Source of the DNA: an uncultured Chlorobiaceae bacterium
GTDB lineage: Bacteria > Bacteroidota > Chlorobiia > Chlorobiales > Chlorobiaceae
Length of the DNA stretch: 64,000 nt
Direction of reading: 5' to 3'
NCBI GenBank assembly: GCA_903869365.1
Contig: CAIPYV010000030.1
Location: 25,084-89,083, forward strand
The notes under the pieces are model-generated. The model saw only the letters and a program-made list of their open reading frames with translations, had not been told where the DNA came from and did no database searches. A program made the translations under genes and the position numbers. Below are positions 52,298 through 59,819 of this stretch, one piece after another (the first letter of the stretch is position 1; each line of letters opens with the position of its first letter).

Positions 52298-53869
52298 CTA
52301 AGCGTCCATGTTGTTGGTCTTGTTGGATATGTAGAGTGATCCGATGACGAAGCTTACGCTGGCAATCAATATCGGGTACCAGAGACCTGCAAGTGGATCA
52401 GCAGGAGGCAGGCCCGGACCAGGACGGGTAGCTTCTACAAGACGGGTTGAAATAAGAGGTACCAGACCACCGAAAACGCCGTTGCCAATATGGTATGGCA
52501 ATGACATCGAGGTGTAACGGATACGGGTCGGGAAAATTTCAACCAGGAACGCAGCAATCGGGCCATAGACCATGGTGACAAAAATCACCTGAATAAGGAC
52601 AAGGCCGATCATCTTGTATCTCAGGTTATCAGGAAGCGTTACTTCCTTTTTGGTTTCAGGTTTCAACTTGTCTTTAGGCAGAGCGGCCTTAAGAGCAGGA
52701 TTAACAGGAAACTTTGCCTTCACCGTTTCCTTGAAGGTTGTTCCATCGGTAAAAGTCTTGGTCGTGATTGTTGTGATCAGGGAGTCAGCACCTTTAACCG
52801 CATTTTTTACCTTGACATCCTTCTTTTCAACGACCTCTACTTTATTTTTGAGGTTGGCATCGTTGTACATGATGGTGTAGATAGGACGGTAAGCGATAAC
52901 CGCGATCAGCATACCTGCCATCATAATGTACTTTCTTCCGATTTTATCGGAAAGCCAGCCAAAGACAATAAAGAACGGAGTTCCAATAAGCAAGGCAATT
53001 GAAATGATCATGTTGCTCTGCACAAACTCAATGTTACAGGCATTCTGCAGGAATGAGAGTGCATAGAATTGACCGGTGTACCAGACAACACCCTGTCCGG
53101 CAGTTGCACCAAGCAGTGCAATCAGCACCATCTTCAGGTTGTCTTTTTGCTTGAAGCTCTCCGCCAGAGGGTTAGCAGAGGTTTTGCCTTCCTTTTTCAT
53201 TTTGACAAACAGCGGAGACTCCGACATCCTCATGCGAATGAAGACCGAGACGGCGACAAGGAAGATAGAAAGAATGAACGGAATGCGCCATCCCCATTCA
53301 CCGAAGGTTTCAACACCGAGTGTCTGACGTACAATAAGAATAACACCGAGCGCAAGAAAGAGACCCAGGGTTGCCGTGGTCTGTATAAAGCTGGTCCAGA
53401 AGCCCCTCTGCCCTACAGGAGAGTGTTCTGCGACATATGTTGCCGCTCCACCATACTCACCTCCAAGCGCAAGTCCCTGAAGCAGTCTCAAGAGAAACAC
53501 AATAGCCGGCGCAAAAAATCCAATGGTTTTATAACCGGGGACAAGACCGATGGCGAAAGTGGAACCGCCCATGATCACAAGAGTAACAAGGAAGGTGTAC
53601 TTGCGTCCGATAAGATCACCAAGCCGTCCAAAAAAAAGTGCACCGAAAGGACGGATAACAAAACCAGCCGCAAAGGTTGCCAATGTAGCAAGCAGAGCAG
53701 CAGTTGGGTTGTCTTTCGGGAAAAACTGTTCAGAAATAATTTTCGCAAGAGTACCAAAAATATAAAAGTCATACCACTCGATGAGCGTACCGACCGACGA
53801 CGCGGCGATAACCCTCCGGGTACTGGTCACCTCTTCGGTTGTGGAAACGTCTCTGACATTTTGTGCCAT
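52298..53869 (-). CDS. MFS transporter, metabolite:H+ symporter (MHS) type
   Basis: 523 residues, 12 helices. The N-terminal ASSVGTLIEWYDFYIFGTLA and the loop 2-3 motif GRLGDLIGRKYTFLV are MHS-family signatures, as in ProP/KgtP/ShiA carriers of small organic acids or osmolytes. An insertion of roughly 90 residues, rich in Lys, Val and Thr (about residues 345-430), lies between two helices in the C-terminal half and makes the protein longer than the usual 430-450. The substrate is unknown; green sulfur bacteria photoassimilate acetate or propionate, but nothing here proves it. UspA is encoded upstream. Confidence 0.88.
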   Translation of the reverse strand: MAQNVRDVSTTEEVTSTRRVIAASSVGTLIEWYDFYIFGTLAKIISEQFFPKDNPTAALLATLATFAAGFVIRPFGALFFGRLGDLIGRKYTFLVTLVIMGGSTFAIGLVPGYKTIGFFAPAIVFLLRLLQGLALGGEYGGAATYVAEHSPVGQRGFWTSFIQTTATLGLFLALGVILIVRQTLGVETFGEWGWRIPFILSIFLVAVSVFIRMRMSESPLFVKMKKEGKTSANPLAESFKQKDNLKMVLIALLGATAGQGVVWYTGQFYALSFLQNACNIEFVQSNMIISIALLIGTPFFIVFGWLSDKIGRKYIMMAGMLIAVIAYRPIYTIMYNDANLKNKVEVVEKKDVKVKNAVKGADSLITTITTKTFTDGTTFKETVKAKFPVNPALKAALPKDKLKPETKKEVTLPDNLRYKMIGLVLIQVIFVTMVYGPIAAFLVEIFPTRIRYTSMSLPYHIGNGVFGGLVPLISTRLVEATRPGPGLPPADPLAGLWYPILIASVSFVIGSLYISNKTNNMDA

Positions 53870-53938
53870 AAATGTTTTCTTTGAAATGTTAATTAAAAAT
53901 GAATTGAACCTATTGATCTGTATCTCTGTAACTGGCAG

Positions 53939-54376
53939 TTACTTGATAAACTCGTGCTCATTCTCCTTGACGACAAGTACCGGGCAGGGAGCACGACGTA
54001 TCACATGTTCTGCGACACTGCCGAGGATCATGCGTTTCAGGCCGCGGCGGCCGTGTGAACCCATGATAATGACATCAGCTTCCTGACGTTTGGCATAGTC
54101 GAGAATGCACTCTTCGGCAAATCCTTCATAAATCACATAATCTGCCACAATACCGGCCATCTTTTCTTCTTCAATTAAAGAGGCAAGCTGTGTCTCAGCT
54201 TCAGTGCGTTCTTTTTCCAATCCGTGAGAATAATTGATGGTTGGATCATTCTCGATCACACCGACAAGAAAGACCTCTCCCCCGGAGAGTCTCGCAAATT
54301 CGTTGGCGTATTGCAGCGCTTTGCGCGACAAACCCGAGAAATCAACCGGGCAAATGATTTTTTTAATGGTAATCAT
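53939..54376 (-). CDS. Universal stress protein (UspA family)
   Basis: 145 residues, a single Usp domain. IICPVDFSGLSRKALQYA near the N-terminus and GSHGRRGLKRMILGSVAEHVIRR, then CPVLVV, give the ATP-binding G-2x-G-9x-G(S/T) motif, so an ATP-binding rather than UspA-sensu-stricto type is expected. Such proteins act in stress or energy signalling. It lies about 70 bases upstream of the MFS gene and could be its co-transcribed regulator. Confidence 0.93.
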   Translation of the reverse strand: MITIKKIICPVDFSGLSRKALQYANEFARLSGGEVFLVGVIENDPTINYSHGLEKERTEAETQLASLIEEEKMAGIVADYVIYEGFAEECILDYAKRQEADVIIMGSHGRRGLKRMILGSVAEHVIRRAPCPVLVVKENEHEFIK

Positions 54377-54686
54377 AGTACCGCTGTTGTGTTTAAATTA
54401 TTGAAATAAAATTATTTAATGAACAATGTGCTATGCCATACATTGGTAGCAAAAACAGTATTCAACACAAAAGCCCTATTCCTGTTGGCTATTACTGTAC
54501 GACGAAAAAAAATAAAGGAAAAGTTCAAAAAGCCATTTCGTGCCCGTCTATTACAAGGTCGCTTTGTCGCGATGTTACGGATGACTCAAGCCTTAATATC
54601 GTTAAAATTTCTGAAGTAACAATTGTTTCTTCAGCAATAGTGCCCATAAAGAGATACAATGGGCGAAAATAGAGTGAAAGGAAAAA
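54377..54686. other. Non-coding stretch between uspA and porin genes
   Basis: About 310 AT-rich bases with short open readings on the plus strand (for example at 54433-54672) that show no recognisable family, no Shine-Dalgarno and poor coding character. It must include the promoter of the leftward uspA gene. No RNA gene or repeat was seen. Confidence 0.5.
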
Positions 54687-54708
54687 AAGCCGCAGTTGCC
54701 TGCGGCTT
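54687..54708. terminator. Rho-independent terminator after the porin gene
   Basis: AGCCGCAG (54688-54695) and CTGCGGCT (54700-54707) form a tight 8-base stem with a 4-base loop, flanked by A7 and T4 runs. In the leftward direction it follows the porin stop at 54732. Confidence 0.87.
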
Positions 54709-54731
54709 TTCTCGACTAAATAGAAAGCAAT

Positions 54732-55847
54732 TTAGAAGGTCACTGTTGCCCAGAGTTCTGAACGAAGACGACCACCTTTGGTATCTGATCCAACAAGATT
54801 ATTATGATCTTTTGTTGTCAGGTAACGGAACGTTGGCTGAACGGTAAAGTTGCCTTTCGCTGACTCATGAACATTGATTTTGTACTGAGCCCATACAAAC
54901 TGGTTGGTGTAAACGTGATTACCGCCCAATATGCCTGATTTGTCAGTTGTCTGGTTGTAATCATACCAGGCCATGAACGGACCGTATTCGCCTTTGAGTC
55001 TGAAAAGATCGCCGAAGTAATCGACTTTTGTGCCAGAACCTACAGGATAGACTGTTGGGTTGTTGGGTGTTGTGCCACTGCCTCTGGTATAGAATCCGCT
55101 GGCTGTAAATTTGATGCCGCCGGCAGGAAAGGCAATATTTGAACCAACAGTAACGGGTCTGAAGCCGTAATGAATAGTGTTCAGTGACTGATCCCAGACA
55201 TCAGTTTTGGTCAAAGCGGTAAGCACCTGCGGGTCAAGAGTAACATTGCCGATATTGAACTTATAACTGGCGAGCAGCGCATAACCATCGTTCATGAGAC
55301 CGTCACCACTGTATTGCGTATCAGCAGCGACTTTGTTGTCAAGCACGACTAAGGTTGCTTTCAGATCACCATCACCTATTTTTACTCCGTAGTTGGCACC
55401 AAAGACACGATCCAGATTGATGGTAGCAACAGGGATGTCAAATGGCTGGTTAGGATAGAGCGTCAGATCAAAGACAGGGTTGTTGAAGGAGTTAAGCGGA
55501 AGACGACCGATAGCGTAGCTGTCACATTTTGAATTGTGACCGAAATAGAACTGGGATACCTGAAGGTTATAGAGCTCAGTGTTTCCATAACCGACAGTCT
55601 GCCATCCACCACCCTTAGTGTCTTCGTTGGTGATCATAGCTTTAAAAAAGTAACCATCACCAAGATCGGCGGCAGCATTCAAGCGGATACGATATTGCCA
55701 AGCCACATTATCAGCAGTAGGACTGCCGGTGCCGCCCCAGTTTCTTACGCGGACAGAGGAATCACCTCCTAAATTCAGTTCGGCAAAAGCTGGTGATGCG
55801 TATGACAGTGCTGCAAACATTGCAGCAAGCGATAGCATTTTTTTCAT
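54732..55847 (-). CDS. Outer-membrane porin, beta-barrel
   Basis: 371 residues. A signal peptide (MKKMLSLAAMFAALSYASPA, cleavage after FA before ELNLGG) precedes a barrel of amphipathic strands with aromatic residues, such as WQYRIRLNAAADLGDGYFFK, and ending LRSELWATVTF, the C-terminal Phe typical of BAM substrates. It resembles Chlorobi porin-like proteins; solute specificity is unknown. GGAG lies 8 bases before ATG. A CA dinucleotide repeat sits just upstream of this site in the leader. It is monocistronic, with a terminator after it. Confidence 0.82.
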   Translation of the reverse strand: MKKMLSLAAMFAALSYASPAFAELNLGGDSSVRVRNWGGTGSPTADNVAWQYRIRLNAAADLGDGYFFKAMITNEDTKGGGWQTVGYGNTELYNLQVSQFYFGHNSKCDSYAIGRLPLNSFNNPVFDLTLYPNQPFDIPVATINLDRVFGANYGVKIGDGDLKATLVVLDNKVAADTQYSGDGLMNDGYALLASYKFNIGNVTLDPQVLTALTKTDVWDQSLNTIHYGFRPVTVGSNIAFPAGGIKFTASGFYTRGSGTTPNNPTVYPVGSGTKVDYFGDLFRLKGEYGPFMAWYDYNQTTDKSGILGGNHVYTNQFVWAQYKINVHESAKGNFTVQPTFRYLTTKDHNNLVGSDTKGGRLRSELWATVTF

Positions 55848-55862
55848 GTGTGTTCTCCGTTA

Positions 55863-55880
55863 GGTTGTGTGTGTGTGTTA
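55863..55880. repeat. Short (TG/CA)n tract in the porin leader
   Basis: About six dinucleotide repeats (TGTGTGTGTGTGT, plus strand) lie some 20-30 bases upstream of the porin start codon, next to the Shine-Dalgarno. Such tracts can change length by slippage. Confidence 0.6.
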
Positions 55881-56086
55881 ACAAGCAAAAGAGTTCCTGG
55901 CCTTGACGAATGGCTTGGAACAGGTTAAAAAAGAACGTACAATTATTACAATATCGCTAAATGTAATAAAAATAGCTTCAAAAGACCAAACGTGACTTTT
56001 TCTTACTTTGGATAAGGGTTTTATATGATTACCCTTATGTAATGTTATAGCTCTAATTTTCTGTTTAATTTTACATTTATTTTATC

Positions 56087-56605
56087 ATGTCCCAAGTCAG
56101 GTTAAGGGTCAGTGCGTTATGTATACGCGATGGTCATGTCCTCCTTATTGAGCACAAAAGTTTTGCGCCCGAAGACCCCAAGCTTCCTCAAAGTTACTGG
56201 ATTCTTCCTGGGGGTGTTGTTGAACGCGGTGAAACACTTGATGAGGCGTTGACAAGGGAGATGATGGAAGAGACCGGTCTTCAATGCCGGGTTGGAAGTC
56301 TGTTGTTTATCAAAGAGCTGCTCTATCCCGGTCCAGGTGGAGCGCAACAGGGCAGCATTCATCACTCGGTATCGCTTGGTTTTTTCTGTACGGTTACCGG
56401 AGGCGAAATGATAACCGGCAAAGATCCTGAATATCCTGACGACCAGCAGGTGATTCTGAAGGTGAGCTGGCTTCCGCTTGCCGATCTTGATCGATATGAT
56501 CTCTATCCACCCTTTCTTGCCGACTATATTCTCTCTCAACACCTTGCTCAACAACCCGAAGGTGTTCAGAATGCTGTTCCGGAGTTTTTTAACTCAGCAC
56601 AATAG
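56087..56605 (+). CDS. NUDIX hydrolase
   Basis: 172 residues with a complete Nudix box: GGVVERGETLDEALTREMME followed by ETGL, giving G-x5-E-x7-REUxEExGU. The substrate is a nucleoside diphosphate derivative (such as ADP-ribose or an oxidised nucleotide), not predictable from sequence. The N-terminus VRLRVSALCIRDGHVLLIEH is a normal Nudix start. It is divergent from the porin gene across about 240 AT-rich bases that hold both promoters, and it converges with the DUF1207-like gene 22 bases downstream. Confidence 0.93.
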   Translation: MSQVRLRVSALCIRDGHVLLIEHKSFAPEDPKLPQSYWILPGGVVERGETLDEALTREMMEETGLQCRVGSLLFIKELLYPGPGGAQQGSIHHSVSLGFFCTVTGGEMITGKDPEYPDDQQVILKVSWLPLADLDRYDLYPPFLADYILSQHLAQQPEGVQNAVPEFFNSAQ

Positions 56606-56626
56606 TTGAGACTCCTTCCGATCTCT

Positions 56627-57502
56627 TCAGATATCAATAATAACTCCTAAGGTGGTGTAGTTTTCGGGATGGTAGAAGTACATGCCCTTTATGCTCATTC
56701 CTGAAAAATAGTTACAGGTTACCCTGACCTGTTCAAGACCTACAGCTTTGAGACGCATGCCTGCCTGCAGGTTCCAGGTGCCCCGGTATCCTCTTGTTTC
56801 ATGAAGCGAAGAGTGCCAGACTGGAAGCAGTTTAAAATCCGCAGCAAGAGAGGTGTTACCGGGCGTGGAGAGTTCTGCACCGGCATGGAAAGAGTTGGGG
56901 TTGATACCGGACGGTAACGTGTGGTAGATGTACTGGTAACCAGCGTAGACCCTGTGACCCGGAGCGCTCAGTGCCAAAACAAAGTCCAGAAATTCACGGC
57001 TGTAGGTGAAGGGAATATTCGGCCCGCTGGGTTCAGGTATCCATCCGCTGCCGTCCGGTTCATAGTGGCCGTCTTCAAAATGGGCTGAAATGTGGCTGAG
57101 TCGAACTCTTCCGCTGAATGCATCAAAAGGCAGTGCATCGTTACTTATCTCTTTTTTCCAGCTGGTATTGATGCCGAACAGATAATCAACAGCATCAACC
57201 GGAAATTTGAAATTGTCACTTTCGCGCAAAAGTGACCAGGTTCCAAAATCAACACCGATGGCAAAGTTTTTGCTTTTGCTCTGATACAGATCAGCCGATG
57301 TTCCGATATTGAGATTCAGAAAGCGCTGGCTTACCCAGGGCATGACGGAAACTTGTGGTTCCATCGGATCGGCCAGAAGCGGAGAAAAGATTGTTTTGGT
57401 AGTAGGGTTTAGCAGCGTTTCAGCTTTAGTGTCAGTCAGTGAGATCAAGAGCAGTGCTGTCAGTATGAAAGCTGTTCTGCAGAGGCGATAGGTGTTGTTC
57501 AT
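56627..57502 (-). CDS. DUF1207-like exported beta-barrel protein
   Basis: 291 residues with a signal peptide (residues 1-28, TAFILTALLLISLTDTKAE). The mature N-terminus SPLLADPMEPQVSVMP resembles the FPPLIADPxxPxFS start of DUF1207 proteins. The remainder is composed of beta strands with many aromatic residues and ends VIIDI. DUF1207 proteins are outer-membrane-associated and of unknown function. It is located between nudix (convergent) and pyrB (31 bases upstream), and may be co-transcribed with pyrB. Confidence 0.65.
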   Translation of the reverse strand: MNNTYRLCRTAFILTALLLISLTDTKAETLLNPTTKTIFSPLLADPMEPQVSVMPWVSQRFLNLNIGTSADLYQSKSKNFAIGVDFGTWSLLRESDNFKFPVDAVDYLFGINTSWKKEISNDALPFDAFSGRVRLSHISAHFEDGHYEPDGSGWIPEPSGPNIPFTYSREFLDFVLALSAPGHRVYAGYQYIYHTLPSGINPNSFHAGAELSTPGNTSLAADFKLLPVWHSSLHETRGYRGTWNLQAGMRLKAVGLEQVRVTCNYFSGMSIKGMYFYHPENYTTLGVIIDI

Positions 57503-57532
57503 GGTTAAGCAATAGAGGGTTTTCGGGGTTGT

Positions 57533-58465
57533 TTAAAAGGCAAGCAGAGAGTTCAATACCGCCATACGGACAGCAACGCCGTTAGTTACCTGTTCAAGCA
57601 GCATACTTTTCGAATAACCGGGTGGCTGTATGCGGTCGGCAACATTGTTTGATATCTCGATTTCGCGGTTGATCGGTCCGGGGTGAAGCACAAGAAGATG
57701 TTTCTGTATTCTTTCAAGGCGTTCATCGGTAAGGCCGTAATAGACTGAATACTCTTCAAGGGAGGGCAGGTATCCGCCGGTAGCGCGCTCCAGCTGCAGG
57801 CGAAGTACGATTGCCGTATCAGCCCATGCTATGGCCTGGTCAAGGTCGGTGAAGAGAGTGACTCCCAGTTGGGTGGCATCGGGTGGAATGAGCGTCACAG
57901 GACTGCACAGTCCGACGGATGCACCGGCGGTAAGGAGTCCGTAAATGTTGGAACGAGCGACGCGGCTGTGAAGCACATCACCGATAATGATCACCTTGAG
58001 CCCTTCAATTTTTCCAAAATATTCACGAAGCGTAAACATGTCGAGCAGAGCCTGTGTCGGGTGCTCATGCGATCCGTCACCCGCATTGATGACCGTTTTC
58101 GAAGTTATGCCTGTTATCAGATCCGCTGCTCCCGAAGAAGGGTGGCGCAGCACAAAGCCATCGACCTGCATGGCCTCAAGATTTTTAATGGTATCGCTCA
58201 ACGTCTCCCCCTTGCTGACGCTGCTCGACGAGGCGCTGAAGTTCAGGGTTCCGGCCCCAAGATGACGAGCTGCTATTTCAAAAGAAAAACGGGTACGGGT
58301 GGAATTTTCAAAAAAAACTAATGCAATGCGTTTATTGGAGAGCGTGGTTTTAAAAGAAGGGTTGGCGGTTATCAACTCTTTTTTAAAGCAGGCGGCCAAG
58401 TCAAGTATGCTGATGATATCACTGGCCGGAACATTGCATAACCCAGTAAGGTGCTTCAAATTCAA
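57533..58465 (-). CDS. pyrB: Aspartate carbamoyltransferase catalytic subunit
   Basis: 310 residues. The carbamoyl-phosphate motif FFENSTRTRFSFE, DGSHEHPTQALLD and LHPGPINREIEIS are complete, as for PyrB making N-carbamoyl-aspartate in pyrimidine synthesis. The start codon is TTG at 58465, with AAAGG just upstream; no closer ATG fits. No pyrI regulatory-subunit gene is adjacent, consistent with an unregulated or PyrC-associated enzyme. It is transcribed divergently from hypA. Confidence 0.96.
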   Translation of the reverse strand: MNLKHLTGLCNVPASDIISILDLAACFKKELITANPSFKTTLSNKRIALVFFENSTRTRFSFEIAARHLGAGTLNFSASSSSVSKGETLSDTIKNLEAMQVDGFVLRHPSSGAADLITGITSKTVINAGDGSHEHPTQALLDMFTLREYFGKIEGLKVIIIGDVLHSRVARSNIYGLLTAGASVGLCSPVTLIPPDATQLGVTLFTDLDQAIAWADTAIVLRLQLERATGGYLPSLEEYSVYYGLTDERLERIQKHLLVLHPGPINREIEISNNVADRIQPPGYSKSMLLEQVTNGVAVRMAVLNSLLAF

Positions 58466-58663
58466 CCTTTATTTATGCCTTTTCAGAAATATATTTTTAT
58501 CAAAGGTACAAAAAAATTGATGATCAAAAACTACCTTACAAAAACCAAAAAGAGATCCCTTTTACAAGCATTCCATTTTTTTGTCATTCCGAACGAAGAG
58601 AGGAATCCTATGAAAATAAAAAAAATCAGGCAGGGCAGGTGAAAGAGATTTATATTTGCCATT

Positions 58664-59020
58664 ATGCATGAAATGAGCATTGCGCTCTCCATTGTTGAGA
58701 CGCTGGATGCAAAAGCGCGAGAGGAGGGTGCCGGACGTATTTCTGGAATTGATCTTGTTATCGGCAAACTTGCAGGCATTGAGCCCGAGTCGTTGAGATT
58801 CTGTTTTTCAGCAGCAGCGAAAGGAACACTTGCCGAAGAGGCGCTGCTTGCCATTGAGGAACCGGAAGGTCTTGGCGAGTGCGGAGAGTGCGGCATAACG
58901 TTTCCTGTTTCTTTTTATTATGCTGAGTGTCCCGAATGCCGTTCACTGCGGGTGAAGATTGTGTCGGGCGAGGAATTTGTAATTCAGTCAATAACTATAG
59001 AAGACCAAGAGGGAGAATAA
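58664..59020 (+). CDS. hypA: Hydrogenase nickel incorporation protein HypA
   Basis: 118 residues. MHEMSIALSIVETLDAKA carries the nickel-binding N-terminal MHE, and zinc-finger cysteines are in GECGECGITF and AECPECRSLR. HypA, with HypB, loads nickel into [NiFe]-hydrogenase. It is the first gene of a rightward hyp operon, ending 4 bases before hypB. In some families the same fold is HybF; the plain name is HypA. Confidence 0.95.
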   Translation: MHEMSIALSIVETLDAKAREEGAGRISGIDLVIGKLAGIEPESLRFCFSAAAKGTLAEEALLAIEEPEGLGECGECGITFPVSFYYAECPECRSLRVKIVSGEEFVIQSITIEDQEGE

Positions 59021-59024
59021 GAAA

Positions 59025-59819
59025 ATGTGCGATACCTGCGGTTGTGCGTCCGAGGGCGGGGCAGTGCTCCGTAAGCCAGGGCTTAATGATTATCATGTTC
59101 ATATCAGCGAGAGCGGTCACAACCATGAACATACCCATGAACATGGACATCATCATCAAGGCAGAAGCCGTACTCTTGTCCTTGAGCAGGATGTTCTTCA
59201 CAAGAACAATCTTCTGGCCGAAAGAAATCGCGGATATTTTGAGGCACGGAACATTTTTGTGCTTAACCTTCTGAGCTCCCCCGGTTCGGGAAAAACCTCG
59301 CTGCTTGAAAAAATTATTCCTGCTCTTCAGCAGCACATTCCGGTGGCCGTTATAGAGGGCGATCAACAGACCACCAATGATGCCGAACGTATGCAGGCGC
59401 TTGGAGTCCCTGTTATCCAGATCAATACCGGTTCGGGATGCCATCTTGATGCTTTGATGATTAACAGTGCCGTCAAGGAACTTGAGTTACATGATAACTC
59501 GCTGCTCTGCATTGAAAATGTCGGCAATCTTGTTTGCCCGGCAATGTTTGATCTTGGTGAAGCGCTGAAAGTAGTGATCATCAGTGTGACTGAAGGTGAC
59601 GATAAACCGCTGAAATATCCGAACATGTTCCACGAGGCCGATCTCTGCATTCTTAACAAGATGGATCTGCTTCCTTACGTTGACTTTGATGCAAACAAAT
59701 GCAGGGAGAATGCCATGCGGGTCAATCATCACCTCGAATGGTTTGAAGTGTCGGCGAAAACCGGAGAGGGAGTTGATGCCTGGCAGGATTGGATAAAAAA
59801 CAAATTGAAACAGCACTGA
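59025..59819 (+). CDS. hypB: Hydrogenase nickel incorporation protein HypB
   Basis: 264 residues. N-terminal MCDTCGC gives the high-affinity metal motif. A His-rich stretch (HVHISESGHNHEH, THEHGHHHQG) stores nickel. The GTPase domain has P-loop LSSPGSGKTSLLE, EGDQQTTND, and NKMDLLPYV (NKxD). GGAG lies before the ATG. It is coupled closely to hypA, and hypF starts inside it. Confidence 0.96.
   Translation: MCDTCGCASEGGAVLRKPGLNDYHVHISESGHNHEHTHEHGHHHQGRSRTLVLEQDVLHKNNLLAERNRGYFEARNIFVLNLLSSPGSGKTSLLEKIIPALQQHIPVAVIEGDQQTTNDAERMQALGVPVIQINTGSGCHLDALMINSAVKELELHDNSLLCIENVGNLVCPAMFDLGEALKVVIISVTEGDDKPLKYPNMFHEADLCILNKMDLLPYVDFDANKCRENAMRVNHHLEWFEVSAKTGEGVDAWQDWIKNKLKQH

Noticed and set aside
54433..54672. 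Short open reading beginning MPYIGSKNSIQHKS upstream of the porin terminator
   Set aside because: No Shine-Dalgarno, no recognised family, and it lies in AT-rich DNA between two leftward units; treated as non-coding.
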